Source: Oceanobacter sp. 1_MG-2023 (GTDB lineage Bacteria; Pseudomonadota; Gammaproteobacteria; Pseudomonadales; Oceanobacteraceae). Taken from it: a DNA stretch of 64,000 nt. Numbering within the stretch: position 1 is the first letter of the stretch; every line of letters starts with the position of its first letter. This document shows, piece after piece, positions 1 to 8,506 of the stretch. The stretch covers positions 62,001-126,000 of the forward strand of contig NZ_JAUYWA010000008.1 of assembly GCF_030689025.1 (NCBI RefSeq). The letters run 5' to 3'. The position numbers and the translations under genes were made by a program. A model generated the notes under the pieces. That model saw only the letters and a list, made by a program, of their open reading frames with translations, was not told where the DNA came from and did no database searches.

Positions 1-63
1 GGCGTGCACTGCAGATGCCAGCAATAACACAACGGGAAACAGTAATTTGAATATCCTGGTCAT
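1..63 (-). CDS. Partial secreted protein, probable DegP/MucD-like protease (N-terminus only)
   Basis: Only the first 21 codons are in the window. They start at an ATG at 63 behind an AAAGGG ribosome site and encode a classic signal peptide: Met-Thr-Arg-Ile-Phe-Lys, a Leu/Val-rich core, then Ser-Ala-Val-His-Ala. The gene lies directly downstream of rseC on the same strand. In Pseudomonas and relatives that slot (algU-mucA-mucB-mucC-mucD) holds the periplasmic Do-type serine protease MucD. The product name rests on position alone, because no catalytic domain is visible here. Confidence 0.5.
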   Translation of the reverse strand, partial: MTRIFKLLFPVVLLLASAVHA

Positions 64-159
64 AGATAACCCTTTTTAACGGCAATACGAGATCATGATT
101 AACACCAAGGGAATGGTGAACCAACGTAACAAGCAGAGATTATAGAGTCGATTTTGTGG

Positions 160-582
160 CTAGAATTCCGAACACACAGAAACAATTGCCGGCAGCCATT
201 GCTGGCGTTTCAGATTGGCAATATAACGCGCCAGCAACAAGCCTCCTGCCAGCCCCAGAACGCCGACCACCAAGGCAGCGACATCACCGCCAGAAGTCTG
301 GCCAGCCGCAGCTCCCAGAATCAATCCCACCAGTGGCACGCCATACAGCGTCGCTGCACTGGCAGCCAGACTGCCAGACGGCAGATCCAGCACCACTTGC
401 TGACCGGGTTCCAACACGTATTCTGTGGCAACCCACAGTCGTATTGGCTTGCCCATACTGCTAAGTGTCGCCTGACCACAGCCCGCCCGTGAATTACAAC
501 TGCCACAAGCGCTCTGTTGCAGACCTTCAACCCAGACGCCGCCGTTTACGACTTCTTTTACTTCAACCATTTCACGTGGCAT
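160..582 (-). CDS. rseC: RseC/MucC family membrane protein of the sigma-E operon
   Basis: A 140-aa protein with a cysteine cluster near its N-terminus (Cys26, Cys29, Cys35, within CGSCNSRAGC) followed by two hydrophobic helices at roughly residues 75-95 and 100-120. This is the SoxR-reducing/RseC architecture: an inner-membrane protein with a small Cys-rich cytoplasmic N-terminus, implicated in sigma-E modulation and, as RseC, in electron transfer to SoxR. The ATG at 582 has an AGAGAGG ribosome site that overlaps the end of rseB. It sits 6 nt after rseB, as the fourth gene of the rpoE operon. The family assignment is firm; its exact role here is inferred. Confidence 0.88.
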   Translation of the reverse strand: MPREMVEVKEVVNGGVWVEGLQQSACGSCNSRAGCGQATLSSMGKPIRLWVATEYVLEPGQQVVLDLPSGSLAASAATLYGVPLVGLILGAAAGQTSGGDVAALVVGVLGLAGGLLLARYIANLKRQQWLPAIVSVCSEF

Positions 583-588
583 GGATGG

Positions 589-1608
589 TTACCTCTCTGA
601 AATCGGATGATTACCCGCATAACGTACCGACAAAGCAATACGCTTGGCCGTTGCCATCGGCAACTCGCCAACAACTGTAATCCTCATTCTGCGTTCGCCA
701 GCACGCTGATGCCGTACCACCGCCGCCGTTGCGCCCCAGCGCCGGCTCATATCCGGCATGGAGTCCTGCTCAACCTGGTCAACAAACAAGGTAAAGGCCG
801 ACAAACCGTCACTGTACAATAACGCTGCACCCGCTGTCGCATCGGACTCCGTTGACCGGGTAAAACCAGGGGGTACCCAGTCCGGATACCAATCTTGCTG
901 ATGCTGGATTAACGCCGTCGCCGCTGAAGCTCCCAAATGAGAGACATACTGATGGCTGTCTGGCGGTGCATCAAACTCGGTGGATGGAATGCTCTGGCCA
1001 ATACGGATCTCGGCGAACTGATAACGCTCGATCACCTGGCGCGACTGGTCAACCAGATCCGATCGTAACAACAAACCGGTTTCTTTATCCAGCCAGAGGT
1101 TCTGGCCAAAACGGAAAGTATCATTCGGCACTACCTGGATTTGCAAGGCATCCCGGCCAGCAATTCTTTCGGATCGGGCTTGTCGAATCTGGTAGTAGGA
1201 CCCCAGGGCCGGAAGATCCGGGTCAATGCCAGACAACAGATTAGCGGTCTGATCATACATCCGTAATGCCTGATCATCCGGGTGGGTACAACTGACGTCC
1301 TGTCCGACCCGGATGATTTCCCGGGGGGGGCCGGTCAGATGAGAGATTTTTTCATATTCAACACCATCGACCATCGCATGACTGATGGCCATGGTGTGCC
1401 AGAGCCGGTCATTGCCGAATACCAGTACCCCCTGGTAGTTGACTTCCTTGATGGCGTGAGACATGCGGGCCAGCCACTGTCTCGGACCGGAGGCATGTAC
1501 TGAGGCTATAGCGTTATCGGTAATCTGGTTATCCGAACCTGCCGGACTGGCATTAACGGGATTAACCAGCGCCAGCCCCAGGGTCAGAACACACCAGGCG
1601 GCTCTCAC
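589..1608 (-). CDS. rseB: Sigma-E factor regulatory protein RseB (MucB)
   Basis: A 339-aa periplasmic protein with a signal peptide ending near Val-Asn-Ala-Ser, then the MucB/RseB N-terminal LolA-like domain (to about residue 200) and the smaller C-terminal domain. RseB binds the periplasmic part of RseA and protects it from DegS/AlgW cleavage; mislocalised lipids or LPS displace it. The start is a GTG at 1608 overlapping the rseA stop (GTGA), so translation is probably coupled. Length and operon position match the family (about 316-320 aa). Confidence 0.93.
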   Translation of the reverse strand: MRAAWCVLTLGLALVNPVNASPAGSDNQITDNAIASVHASGPRQWLARMSHAIKEVNYQGVLVFGNDRLWHTMAISHAMVDGVEYEKISHLTGPPREIIRVGQDVSCTHPDDQALRMYDQTANLLSGIDPDLPALGSYYQIRQARSERIAGRDALQIQVVPNDTFRFGQNLWLDKETGLLLRSDLVDQSRQVIERYQFAEIRIGQSIPSTEFDAPPDSHQYVSHLGASAATALIQHQQDWYPDWVPPGFTRSTESDATAGAALLYSDGLSAFTLFVDQVEQDSMPDMSRRWGATAAVVRHQRAGERRMRITVVGELPMATAKRIALSVRYAGNHPISER

Positions 1609-2333
1609 TGCTGGGCATCTCCGCCTTGTTCAAAGCTGGTAACCCGGGCAAATGGCATCAGTCCTCTGCCAGTATTCAGTGCCGCGTGCTCACTGTGCTG
1701 CATCACATATTCATGCAATCGGCTTTGGGCAGAGCTTAACTGCTCTTCTGTCAGTGTGTCGGAAAGCTCGCCGGCATCCATGGAAACCAGGCTGATATTG
1801 CTGCCGTTCAGACCAAAACCACTTTCAAGCGTCGAGGCTGAGTCTGTGGCAATATCCGATCCTGCCACCATCTTGCTTTCAGCACTCTGTACATTCAGGC
1901 TGGGTGTATCCACCGCCGCAACAGAAACCGGTTGCACCGAGCTTGCGCCATCCATCACCCGGACACTCATCAGCACCGCCAGAGTCACCGAGGCAGCCAC
2001 GGCACCAGAAGCAATCCAGCCACTGCGTTTACGCCATGAATGGCTGTGTTCGGTTTCCGCAACGTCGACAGCCGGAACCGGCTCATGAGCAGCGGTTTGT
2101 CGGGCCGGTACTTCATCCATCGGCTCACCTGAAATGGCTTGCATGATACCGCGAGACAAGTCGACCGTAGTGGCCGGTTCTTCGCGCATCAGCGCGCCCA
2201 TCAGCTGATAGCGGCTCCAGCGCTCACGCAGTTCTTCATCCTGTTCAAGCTGGTTCAAAGCCCGACGAACTTCAAGTTCATCGGCTTCTCCGTCAACCAG
2301 GGCCGAGATAGATTCATTCATACGATCGTTCAT
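1605..2333 (-). CDS. rseA: Anti-sigma-E factor RseA (MucA)
   Basis: A 242-aa single-pass membrane anti-sigma factor. The N-terminal cytoplasmic domain has the RseA motif (ESISALVDGEADELE near the start) and binds RpoE. A transmembrane segment lies near residues 105-122 (GWIASGAVAASVTLAVLMSV), and the periplasmic C-terminal half would bind RseB and carry the regulated cleavage site. A longer frame starts from a GTG at 2357, but the ATG at 2333 has a better ribosome site (GGAAGG, 8-9 nt away) and places the conserved motif at the N-terminus. It lies 20 nt after rpoE and overlaps rseB. Confidence 0.92.
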   Translation of the reverse strand: MNDRMNESISALVDGEADELEVRRALNQLEQDEELRERWSRYQLMGALMREEPATTVDLSRGIMQAISGEPMDEVPARQTAAHEPVPAVDVAETEHSHSWRKRSGWIASGAVAASVTLAVLMSVRVMDGASSVQPVSVAAVDTPSLNVQSAESKMVAGSDIATDSASTLESGFGLNGSNISLVSMDAGELSDTLTEEQLSSAQSRLHEYVMQHSEHAALNTGRGLMPFARVTSFEQGGDAQQ

Positions 2334-2353
2334 TATTGTTACCTTCCAGACCG

Positions 2354-2941
2354 TCACGCAGTGGCCATAAGCAATGGCTGCATTTTCTTGTCTATCGCTT
2401 CACGAGCCCGGAAAATCCGGGAGCGAACCGTACCAATTGGACAATCCATTGCTTCAGCTATTTCTTCATAGCTGAGTCCGTCCATTTCCCTCAATGTGAT
2501 GGCCATACGCAGATCATCGGGTAATGCCTCAATGGCGCCAAACACCACGTCGCGCAACTGGTCCCGTTGCAACAACCCATCCGGTGTTTCGATATCACGC
2601 ATAGGGCTATAATCGCCGAAAAATTCGGCATCATCCGGATCGATGTCATGGGTCGGTGTCTTCCGACCACGGCTGACCAGATGATTTTTGGCAGTGTTTA
2701 CAGCGATCCGATACATCCAGGTATAGAACGCACTGTCACCGCGAAAATTGGGCAAAGCCTTGTAGGCTTTCACAAACGCTTCCTGGGTAACATCCTGTGC
2801 TTCAGCAAAATCGGACACAAAACGTCCAACCAAAGACAGGATACGATGCTGATATTTGAGCACCAGCAAGTCAAAGGCGCGACGATCACCTTTCTGAACC
2901 CTTGCGACCAGTTGCCGGTCCGTATTTTGATGATCTGTCAT
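2354..2941 (-). CDS. rpoE: RNA polymerase sigma factor RpoE (AlgU, sigma-E)
   Basis: An ECF sigma factor of 195 aa controlling envelope stress genes. Region 2 carries the strongly conserved FDLLVLKYQHRI and NFRGDSAFYTWMYRIAVNTAKNHLV blocks (the latter cited only by its ends, FRGDSAFYTW and NTAKNHLV). Region 4 carries LREMDGLSYEEIA and GTVRSRIFRAREAID. The frame could start 23 codons earlier at 3010, but family alignment (AlgU is about 193 aa) favours the ATG at 2941. It heads the rseABC operon and is divergent from nadB, as in other gammaproteobacteria. Confidence 0.96.
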   Translation of the reverse strand: MTDHQNTDRQLVARVQKGDRRAFDLLVLKYQHRILSLVGRFVSDFAEAQDVTQEAFVKAYKALPNFRGDSAFYTWMYRIAVNTAKNHLVSRGRKTPTHDIDPDDAEFFGDYSPMRDIETPDGLLQRDQLRDVVFGAIEALPDDLRMAITLREMDGLSYEEIAEAMDCPIGTVRSRIFRAREAIDKKMQPLLMATA

Positions 2942-3024
2942 GCCTTGTTCCGACGCCTTCTTGGGCTGTTTTGTCAAAATTGCTGCGCTGGTCACTGTAC
3001 GGGCCTCCACTGTGGCTGTAAATG

Positions 3025-3051
3025 GAAGACTGGGCGCCGAGCGAAAAGTTC
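3025..3051 (-). promoter_or_regulatory. Candidate sigma-E autoregulatory promoter of rpoE
   Basis: On the minus strand a GAACTT -35 element (3046-3051) is followed after exactly 16 nt by TCTTC (3025-3029). This agrees with the sigma-E consensus GAACTT-N16-TCTGA. It lies about 85 nt upstream of the rpoE start, the expected place for the self-activated promoter. It is a sequence match only. Confidence 0.7.
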
Positions 3052-3126
3052 AGGAATATTTCCCTGACACGTATTCTGTCAGCGCTTTGGCTGGCATTAT
3101 AAACCCCTATCGTTAACAGAAATCAG

Positions 3127-4758
3127 ATGACCATGAGCGAACAACTGACCTTCGACGTCCTCATCATTGGCAGCGGAGCGGCTGGCCTGACACTGGCGTT
3201 ATCATTACCTTCTCACCTGCAAGTGGCAGTGATCAGCAAAGACCAACTGGACAGCGGCTCAACACGCTGGGCACAAGGGGGCGTAGCTGGCGTACTCGAC
3301 GCCACCGACAGTGTCGACGCCCACGTCTCTGATACCCTGATTGCCGGTGCCGGACTCTGTAACGAATCTGCCGTGCGCTTTACGGTAGAAAACTCAGCCT
3401 CTGCCATCCAGTGGCTGATCGATAGCGGTGTGCCCTTCACCCTGGACGGTATTGCCGAACAGGGAGGCGATCAGCGTTTCCACCTGACCCGGGAAGGCGG
3501 TCACAGCGCCCGCCGTATTATCCACGCCGCCGATGCCACCGGGCTGGCCATCTCCGACACACTGATCGAGCGTGCCAGAGAGCAACCCAACCTGCATCTG
3601 TTACACCAGTATATCGCCGTTGACCTGATTACTCGAGACAAGCTCGGACTTGATGGCCAAGCCTGTATCGGGGCTTATTTCCTCGACAAGGACACTCGCA
3701 AGGTTGCCGCCATTACCGCCAGGGCCACCGTGCTGGCCACTGGTGGTGCCAGCAAAGTGTATTTGTACACCACCAACCCGGATATCGCCTCGGGGGATGG
3801 CATTGCCATGGCATGGCGCGCTGGTTGCCGTATCGCCAACATGGAATTCAACCAGTTTCATCCCACCTGTCTGTACCATCCGGTCGCCACATCCTTCCTG
3901 ATCAGTGAAGCGGTACGGGGTGAAGGCGGCAAGCTGTTACTGCCCGATGGCAGCCGCTTTATGGATCGTTTTGACGCCCGGGGCGAACTGGCACCCCGGG
4001 ATATCGTTGCCCGTGCCATCGACCACGAAATGAAACGCCTCGGAGCTAACTGTCTGTATCTGGATATCAGCCACAAGCCGGACGATTTTATTCGCCAGCA
4101 CTTCCCCACCATTCTGGAACGTTGCCTCGAACTCGGCATCGACATCCTGAATGAACCCATTCCGATTGTACCGGCCTCGCACTATACCTGTGGAGGCGTC
4201 GTCACCGACCATTTTGGCCGCACAGATATCGACGGGCTGTATGCCATTGGCGAAACGGCCTGTACCGGATTGCACGGTGCCAACCGCCTGGCCAGCAACT
4301 CTTTGCTCGAATGCCTGGTTTACGCCCGCTCAGCAGCTACCCATATTATTGAAAGCCTGAACTCGGTACCGGATATTCCGGATGTACCGGCCTGGGATGC
4401 CAGCCTGGTGACCGATTCCGATGAAGACGTCGTGATTGCCCACAACTGGGATGAATTGCGGCGTTTCATGTGGGATTACGTCGGGATTGTCCGTACCACC
4501 AAACGCCTGTTACGCGCCAAACACCGCGTGCAACTGTTGCGACAGGAAATCCAGGAGTTTTACAGCAACCACTTGGTTACCGCCGACTTGCTGGAATTAC
4601 GTAACCTGGTCGATGTCGCCGATATCATCATCCGCTCAGCCCTGTTGCGCCGTGAAAGCCGGGGGCTACATTACAGCCGGGATTATCCAGAGCCACTGCC
4701 AAGAGCCTTTGATACCGTCGTCACTGCCAAACATTTACGAGAACTGGGTGAGCTGTAG
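3127..4758 (+). CDS. nadB: L-aspartate oxidase
   Basis: NadB (543 aa) oxidises L-aspartate to iminoaspartate with FAD, the first step of de novo NAD synthesis. An N-terminal dinucleotide fold carries [11 protein letters not shown]. Other family blocks are [24 protein letters not shown], the substrate/FAD block [19 protein letters not shown], and [16 protein letters not shown]; the succinate dehydrogenase/fumarate reductase-type C-terminal helical domain follows. An in-frame second ATG at 3133 is an alternative start. It is divergent from rpoE, the usual gammaproteobacterial arrangement. Confidence 0.97.
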   Translation: MTMSEQLTFDVLIIGSGAAGLTLALSLPSHLQVAVISKDQLDSGSTRWAQGGVAGVLDATDSVDAHVSDTLIAGAGLCNESAVRFTVENSASAIQWLIDSGVPFTLDGIAEQGGDQRFHLTREGGHSARRIIHAADATGLAISDTLIERAREQPNLHLLHQYIAVDLITRDKLGLDGQACIGAYFLDKDTRKVAAITARATVLATGGASKVYLYTTNPDIASGDGIAMAWRAGCRIANMEFNQFHPTCLYHPVATSFLISEAVRGEGGKLLLPDGSRFMDRFDARGELAPRDIVARAIDHEMKRLGANCLYLDISHKPDDFIRQHFPTILERCLELGIDILNEPIPIVPASHYTCGGVVTDHFGRTDIDGLYAIGETACTGLHGANRLASNSLLECLVYARSAATHIIESLNSVPDIPDVPAWDASLVTDSDEDVVIAHNWDELRRFMWDYVGIVRTTKRLLRAKHRVQLLRQEIQEFYSNHLVTADLLELRNLVDVADIIIRSALLRRESRGLHYSRDYPEPLPRAFDTVVTAKHLRELGEL

Positions 4759-4785
4759 CGTTACACAAGAACCAACCGTGGCAAT

Positions 4786-5214
4786 TTACAGTTCGCTGTA
4801 CAACACCCGTTGCAGCGCCTTGAAGTGCTGCTCCGAGTCAAAATTACAACGGCGCAGTACCAGCCCCTGCCAGGGCCAGACAGAATAACGCAAGATCAGC
4901 AGATGGCTGCGCCGGACACTCCCTGCCCGCCAACGTACCATTCGGGTATGGCCACTGCGATGGATCAGTCGCCAATGAGGAATACTGGCGGACTCATCCA
5001 TAACGCTGAGCCTCTGCAAGCCAACCACCGGATCCTGTTTGCCATACCAGACAGCGTATATGGCCAATACCAACAGACCCGCGGACAACGCCAGCCACAC
5101 GCCATACTGATACACCAGCAGCAGCGAGCAGAGTGTCAGCAAGGCCAGCACATCCAGGACGGTTTGCCAGAGGCTGGAATGCAACCGCCACAATAGCTCA
5201 GGGGTTGCGTGCAT
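4786..5214 (-). CDS. YgfX-like membrane protein (CptA family)
   Basis: A 142-aa protein with two hydrophobic helices near residues 17-35 and 40-56, then a basic soluble C-terminal domain with the family-like SVWPWQGLVLRR stretch. YgfX/CptA proteins are encoded next to sdhE. The E. coli protein has been described as a toxin acting on FtsZ/MreB and also linked to SdhE function. It overlaps the end of sdhE by 17 nt, so the two are co-translated. It converges on nadB with a 27-nt gap. Sequence conservation is modest, and synteny carries much of the call. Confidence 0.72.
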   Translation of the reverse strand: MHATPELLWRLHSSLWQTVLDVLALLTLCSLLLVYQYGVWLALSAGLLVLAIYAVWYGKQDPVVGLQRLSVMDESASIPHWRLIHRSGHTRMVRWRAGSVRRSHLLILRYSVWPWQGLVLRRCNFDSEQHFKALQRVLYSEL

Positions 5215-5452
5215 GCTCCAGTACCCGCACCACTATTTTGTGCATTTCCGGATCATCCGGAATCACCCGCTCCAGAAACCAGGCAAACAAATCCGTGTCT
5301 TCATGATCAATCAGCGCCTGATAACGCAACTGGTCTTCACGCTCCAGGGTGCGATAGGCTTTTTCAACAAAAGGCACCAGCAATACGTCCAGTTCCAGCA
5401 TCCCGCGACGGCTGTGCCACCACAGACGTTTAACTTCAGTTTCGTCGATCAC
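5198..5452 (-). CDS. sdhE: FAD assembly factor SdhE
   Basis: An 84-aa protein promoting covalent flavinylation of succinate dehydrogenase/fumarate reductase. The diagnostic RGMLELD motif (E. coli RGMRELD) is at residues 16-22, and the D-LFAWF block near residue 50 is also conserved. The open frame extends upstream, but the start is best placed at a GTG at 5452, preceded by AGGAG with 6 nt spacing; this gives the family length of 80-90 aa. It is first in a two-gene operon with ygfX. Confidence 0.93.
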   Translation of the reverse strand: MIDETEVKRLWWHSRRGMLELDVLLVPFVEKAYRTLEREDQLRYQALIDHEDTDLFAWFLERVIPDDPEMHKIVVRVLEHARNP

Positions 5453-5629
5453 ATTACTCTCCTGTTCAATGGCGCCAGTATACCAGCGCCACCCCATCCT
5501 TGAACCTGCAACGCACACCAAAAACAACACCATCCCCGTCACTTACTCAGGCGACAGCCATACAGAGATTGAATGCGAATCATGCACCCCGAATACAAAC
5601 CGGAGTACACTGGCTGAAAGGAGGAATTT

Positions 5630-6499
5630 ATGAACACGATCTCGACTGCACCAATAGCAACAGACAACCGCTTGTCAGACTTTTCATTACTGGAAGTGAC
5701 CGGCCCGGATGCGGCCCGACTACTGCAAGGCCAACTGACCTGTGACGTAACCGGGCTGGCCGATGGCCAGTGGACCCTTGGCGCTTGCTGTAACGCCAAA
5801 GGCCGTATGGTGACCAACTTTATGCTGGCACATACGGATGACCGCTTTATATTTCGGCTCGCGACGGATGTAACGGAGTTATTCCAGCGCCACCTCAGCA
5901 AGTATGCCGTCTTTTACAAGGTGTCACTGACTCCCTTGTCAACGGCCATCTTCGGCTATCAAACATCCGTACCTGCTGCGGTTAGCGAACGCACACTGCA
6001 AAAACAGCACGATGCTCTACTGCTGAACTGGCCGGATGGCAGGATTGAATGCTGGGCGGATACCGCCCCTACAACACCAGACAGCACACCATTAGCGCAG
6101 CCGGAATGGCAGCAGCAGGATATTCAGGCCGGGCTGGTATGGGTCACTCAAAAAAGTGTTGAACACTGGATTCCGCAGCATATCGCTTGGGACAAGCTGG
6201 ATGGCGTCAATTTCAAAAAAGGCTGTTACACCGGGCAGGAAGTAGTCGCCCGAGTGCAGTATCTGGGTAAAGCCAAGAAGCAACTGGTCAAAGCGACCTG
6301 CGCGGACGAAGCCACTCCGGATTTGCTCAGCCCGGTCAAGACCAGTATCAAAGCGGTTGGCGAAGTGGCCAGCTGGCACGGCACCGGTGGTTTACTGGTT
6401 TTGAACGGTGAGCCAGAAGAACCTCTGACCCTTGACGATGGAACGCCAATCACGGTTACCCCACTGCCTTTTGCTATCAGTCCAGCAACCGCGGAGTAA
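5630..6499 (+). CDS. ygfZ: tRNA-modifying/folate-binding protein YgfZ
   Basis: A 289-aa protein related to the glycine-cleavage T-protein fold. It carries the signature KGCYTGQE (about residues 202-209), whose cysteine is essential in E. coli YgfZ. YgfZ is a folate-dependent factor for Fe-S cluster proteins and for MiaB-dependent tRNA modification. The GAGGAATTT ribosome site just before the ATG is strong. It lies near nadB and sdhE, both flavoenzyme or Fe-S linked, and divergent from sdhE. Confidence 0.93.
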   Translation: MNTISTAPIATDNRLSDFSLLEVTGPDAARLLQGQLTCDVTGLADGQWTLGACCNAKGRMVTNFMLAHTDDRFIFRLATDVTELFQRHLSKYAVFYKVSLTPLSTAIFGYQTSVPAAVSERTLQKQHDALLLNWPDGRIECWADTAPTTPDSTPLAQPEWQQQDIQAGLVWVTQKSVEHWIPQHIAWDKLDGVNFKKGCYTGQEVVARVQYLGKAKKQLVKATCADEATPDLLSPVKTSIKAVGEVASWHGTGGLLVLNGEPEEPLTLDDGTPITVTPLPFAISPATAE

Positions 6500-6520
6500 C
6501 ACGTCACTCTCGAAGTCAAG

Positions 6521-6556
6521 GCACCCGTTGCACGCTACAAATTAGCGAACGGGTGC
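6521..6556. terminator. Hairpin between convergent ygfZ and acyl-CoA hydrolase genes
   Basis: The 9-bp arms GCACCCGTT and AACGGGTGC enclose a 18-nt segment that itself contains a GCTA/TAGC mini-stem. It covers the last codons of the minus-strand gene and lies 22 nt after the ygfZ stop. It may serve both strands, but no strong U-run is present. Confidence 0.45.
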
Positions 6557-7656
6557 TCATCACGCTTCCAGGGCGATGTCATCAAGGCTTTGACCCACTG
6601 ATCCGGCACACTGGCAGGGGTCGCATGCTGCCACTGCGGCAGCGCTCCCCGGTCAATCAGTAACGCCCGGATACCTGCCACCAAATCCGGGTGACGACAT
6701 GCCTGCCAGGCCATAACCAGCTCCAGCCGGGCTGCTTCAACCAGACTCATGTGCCTGCCGAGCGCCAACTGGGCAACCAGCAATCGGGCCGTGGCTGGAC
6801 AACCTGCATGATGCTGGTTCAACCCACGCTGAACCCAGGCATCCTGATCCGCATCAGCGGCAGGCAGTGCCACAAGTCCTTGCTGGATAACCGGTGCCAT
6901 CATCTCGGTGATCGTCGCTCCGGTACGTAACCAGTCACTCTCAGGCTTGTCTGCTGCCTCTGGCGTTGACCAGTTACCCAACAAATGCCGCACCAACAGC
7001 TGGTTATCCGGTGTGCGTTCCGTCCAGTCCAGGCGACGTAGTTGCCCGATCAAGGGTTCCAGGTCACCATCGGCCATCTGGTAGTCAATCAGGCGTTGTG
7101 ACAGCGCATCGGTCGAATTGATCGGCATCCCGGTCAGCCCCATCCAATACCCCAACGCCGGTTCAATACGGGATAAATACCAGCTTCCCAGTACATCCGG
7201 AAACAAGCCGATACGCACTTCCGGCCAGGCCAGCTGCATTGAGGTAGTGCCAATACGATGATTGGCCGTCAGGAATAATCCCAGCCCGCCGCCCATCACA
7301 TAACCATGGCCCCAGGCGATCAGTGGTTTGGTAAAACGGTGCAGCTGGATATTGGTTTTGTATTCCAGCTCAAAAAACTGATCCGCTTGTTTGAGCCCTG
7401 TTTCATCGCCATCGGCAATACCGTCGTACAACTGACGAATATCGCCACCACTGCAGAAACAGCGCCCTTCTCCCTGAATCACCACAGCAACAATACGCTT
7501 GCTCTGTTGCCAGCGGGCCAGGCGACGACCAATGGCCTGAATCATCTCCCGGGTCAAGGCATTCATCGACTTGGCGCGAGTCAGACTCACCAAGCCTATC
7601 TTGAAGCCACCCCGGGCAGACAGTGTTTTGAATGTAACGTCGGAGGATGTACTCAC
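6535..7656 (-). CDS. Enoyl-CoA hydratase/isomerase family, 3-hydroxyisobutyryl-CoA hydrolase type
   Basis: A 373-aa crotonase-fold enzyme. CFCSGGDIRQLYDG and YVMGGGLGLFL supply the oxyanion-hole loops, and WPEVRIGLFPDVLGSWYLSR carries the Glu and Asp typical of 3-hydroxyisobutyryl-CoA hydrolases (valine degradation) rather than simple hydratases. The long C-terminal helical extension also fits that branch. The open frame runs further upstream, but a GTG at 7656 has an AAAGGA ribosome site at 7 nt and gives the expected N-terminus. It is a lone gene divergent from the 7757 gene. Exact substrate is not provable from sequence. Confidence 0.82.
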   Translation of the reverse strand: MSTSSDVTFKTLSARGGFKIGLVSLTRAKSMNALTREMIQAIGRRLARWQQSKRIVAVVIQGEGRCFCSGGDIRQLYDGIADGDETGLKQADQFFELEYKTNIQLHRFTKPLIAWGHGYVMGGGLGLFLTANHRIGTTSMQLAWPEVRIGLFPDVLGSWYLSRIEPALGYWMGLTGMPINSTDALSQRLIDYQMADGDLEPLIGQLRRLDWTERTPDNQLLVRHLLGNWSTPEAADKPESDWLRTGATITEMMAPVIQQGLVALPAADADQDAWVQRGLNQHHAGCPATARLLVAQLALGRHMSLVEAARLELVMAWQACRHPDLVAGIRALLIDRGALPQWQHATPASVPDQWVKALMTSPWKRDEHPFANL

Positions 7657-7756
7657 ACTCGATTCCTTTGGACTGGAGACCGGCCGGATCATTCCAGCTC
7701 GGGTAGACCGGTGAGATGGTACACTCCACGGAAATACGAGCCAAAACGAATCTGTT

Positions 7757-8413
7757 ATGACCATTGTCTTATCTGTGCTGATTGTGTTCTTGCTGGCAGG
7801 CACTTTGGGGGCGCTCTTGTATCTGACCCAAAACGCCGCAGGGAAATCACGCCGTCAACTGGCACCACATCTGGAAGCAGAGTATCAGGGATATGCGGCG
7901 CTGGATCGGGAGCTCAGGGCAGCAGGCTTTGAGCTGTTCCACCAGAGCCAGATTCGCCATGGCCGCCACCAGCTGCGCGGAGACTGGCAGCAACGAGCCT
8001 ACAAGATTTTCGATTATCCGATGATTACGGCTCATGGTATCTCCCAGCAAACGCTGCTGCTGATCGAATGCAAACACCAACATGTGGGGAGATTCCGGGC
8101 CAGCCCTTACAACCCCGGCGCCTACTCCCGCGACCAGTTTGTTGACCCGATGCCAGACCGCTGCATCCCGCTGTCCAGCGCCGAATTGCCGCCCACATTA
8201 CAACAGTGGAAAATCTCAGCGATCAAGCCTCATGCCATCCGTATCAAACTGAACGGCGATCTCTGTCAGTGGCTGGAGCAGCATGACTCGATCAATATTG
8301 AACTGAGCGACGGGTTTTTGTTGATCTATCGCCCCGACAGTATCCTGGAGGCAGAAAGCATCAGCCCGGCGTTAAACAAAGCCAGAGAGCTGGTCTCTAT
8401 TCTGGAGTCATAA
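7757..8413 (+). CDS. Hypothetical protein with N-terminal membrane anchor
   Basis: A 218-aa protein I cannot assign to a named family. Residues 3-24 form a single hydrophobic helix (IVLSVLIVFLLAGTLGALLY). The rest is soluble and probably cytoplasmic, with mixed alpha/beta character and a YDYP-like run near FDYPMI. It is divergent from the acyl-CoA hydrolase gene (100-nt gap) and ends at a strong bidirectional terminator. No catalytic motif was recognised. Confidence 0.7.
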   Translation: MTIVLSVLIVFLLAGTLGALLYLTQNAAGKSRRQLAPHLEAEYQGYAALDRELRAAGFELFHQSQIRHGRHQLRGDWQQRAYKIFDYPMITAHGISQQTLLLIECKHQHVGRFRASPYNPGAYSRDQFVDPMPDRCIPLSSAELPPTLQQWKISAIKPHAIRIKLNGDLCQWLEQHDSINIELSDGFLLIYRPDSILEAESISPALNKARELVSILES

Positions 8414-8422
8414 CTGGAGGCG

Positions 8423-8450
8423 GACGATGCCGATAAGACGATGCCGATAA
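8423..8450. repeat. Tandem duplication of a 14-bp unit
   Basis: GACGATGCCGATAA occurs twice back to back, immediately 5' of the terminator hairpin and 9 nt after the preceding stop codon. It is noncoding and looks like a recent slippage product. Confidence 0.9.
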
Positions 8451-8453
8451 ACA

Positions 8454-8492
8454 GACACAAAAAAACCGCTACAAGAGCGGTTTTTTTGTGTC
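8454..8492. terminator. Strong bidirectional rho-independent terminator
   Basis: A perfect 17-bp inverted repeat (GACACAAAAAAACCGCT with its complement) around the loop ACAAG. The A-run/T-run arms give a U-tract in both directions. It lies between the convergent 7757 gene and the TPR gene and serves both, including the end of the TonB operon. Confidence 0.93.
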
Positions 8493-8506
8493 TATTGCTG
8501 TTGCTA

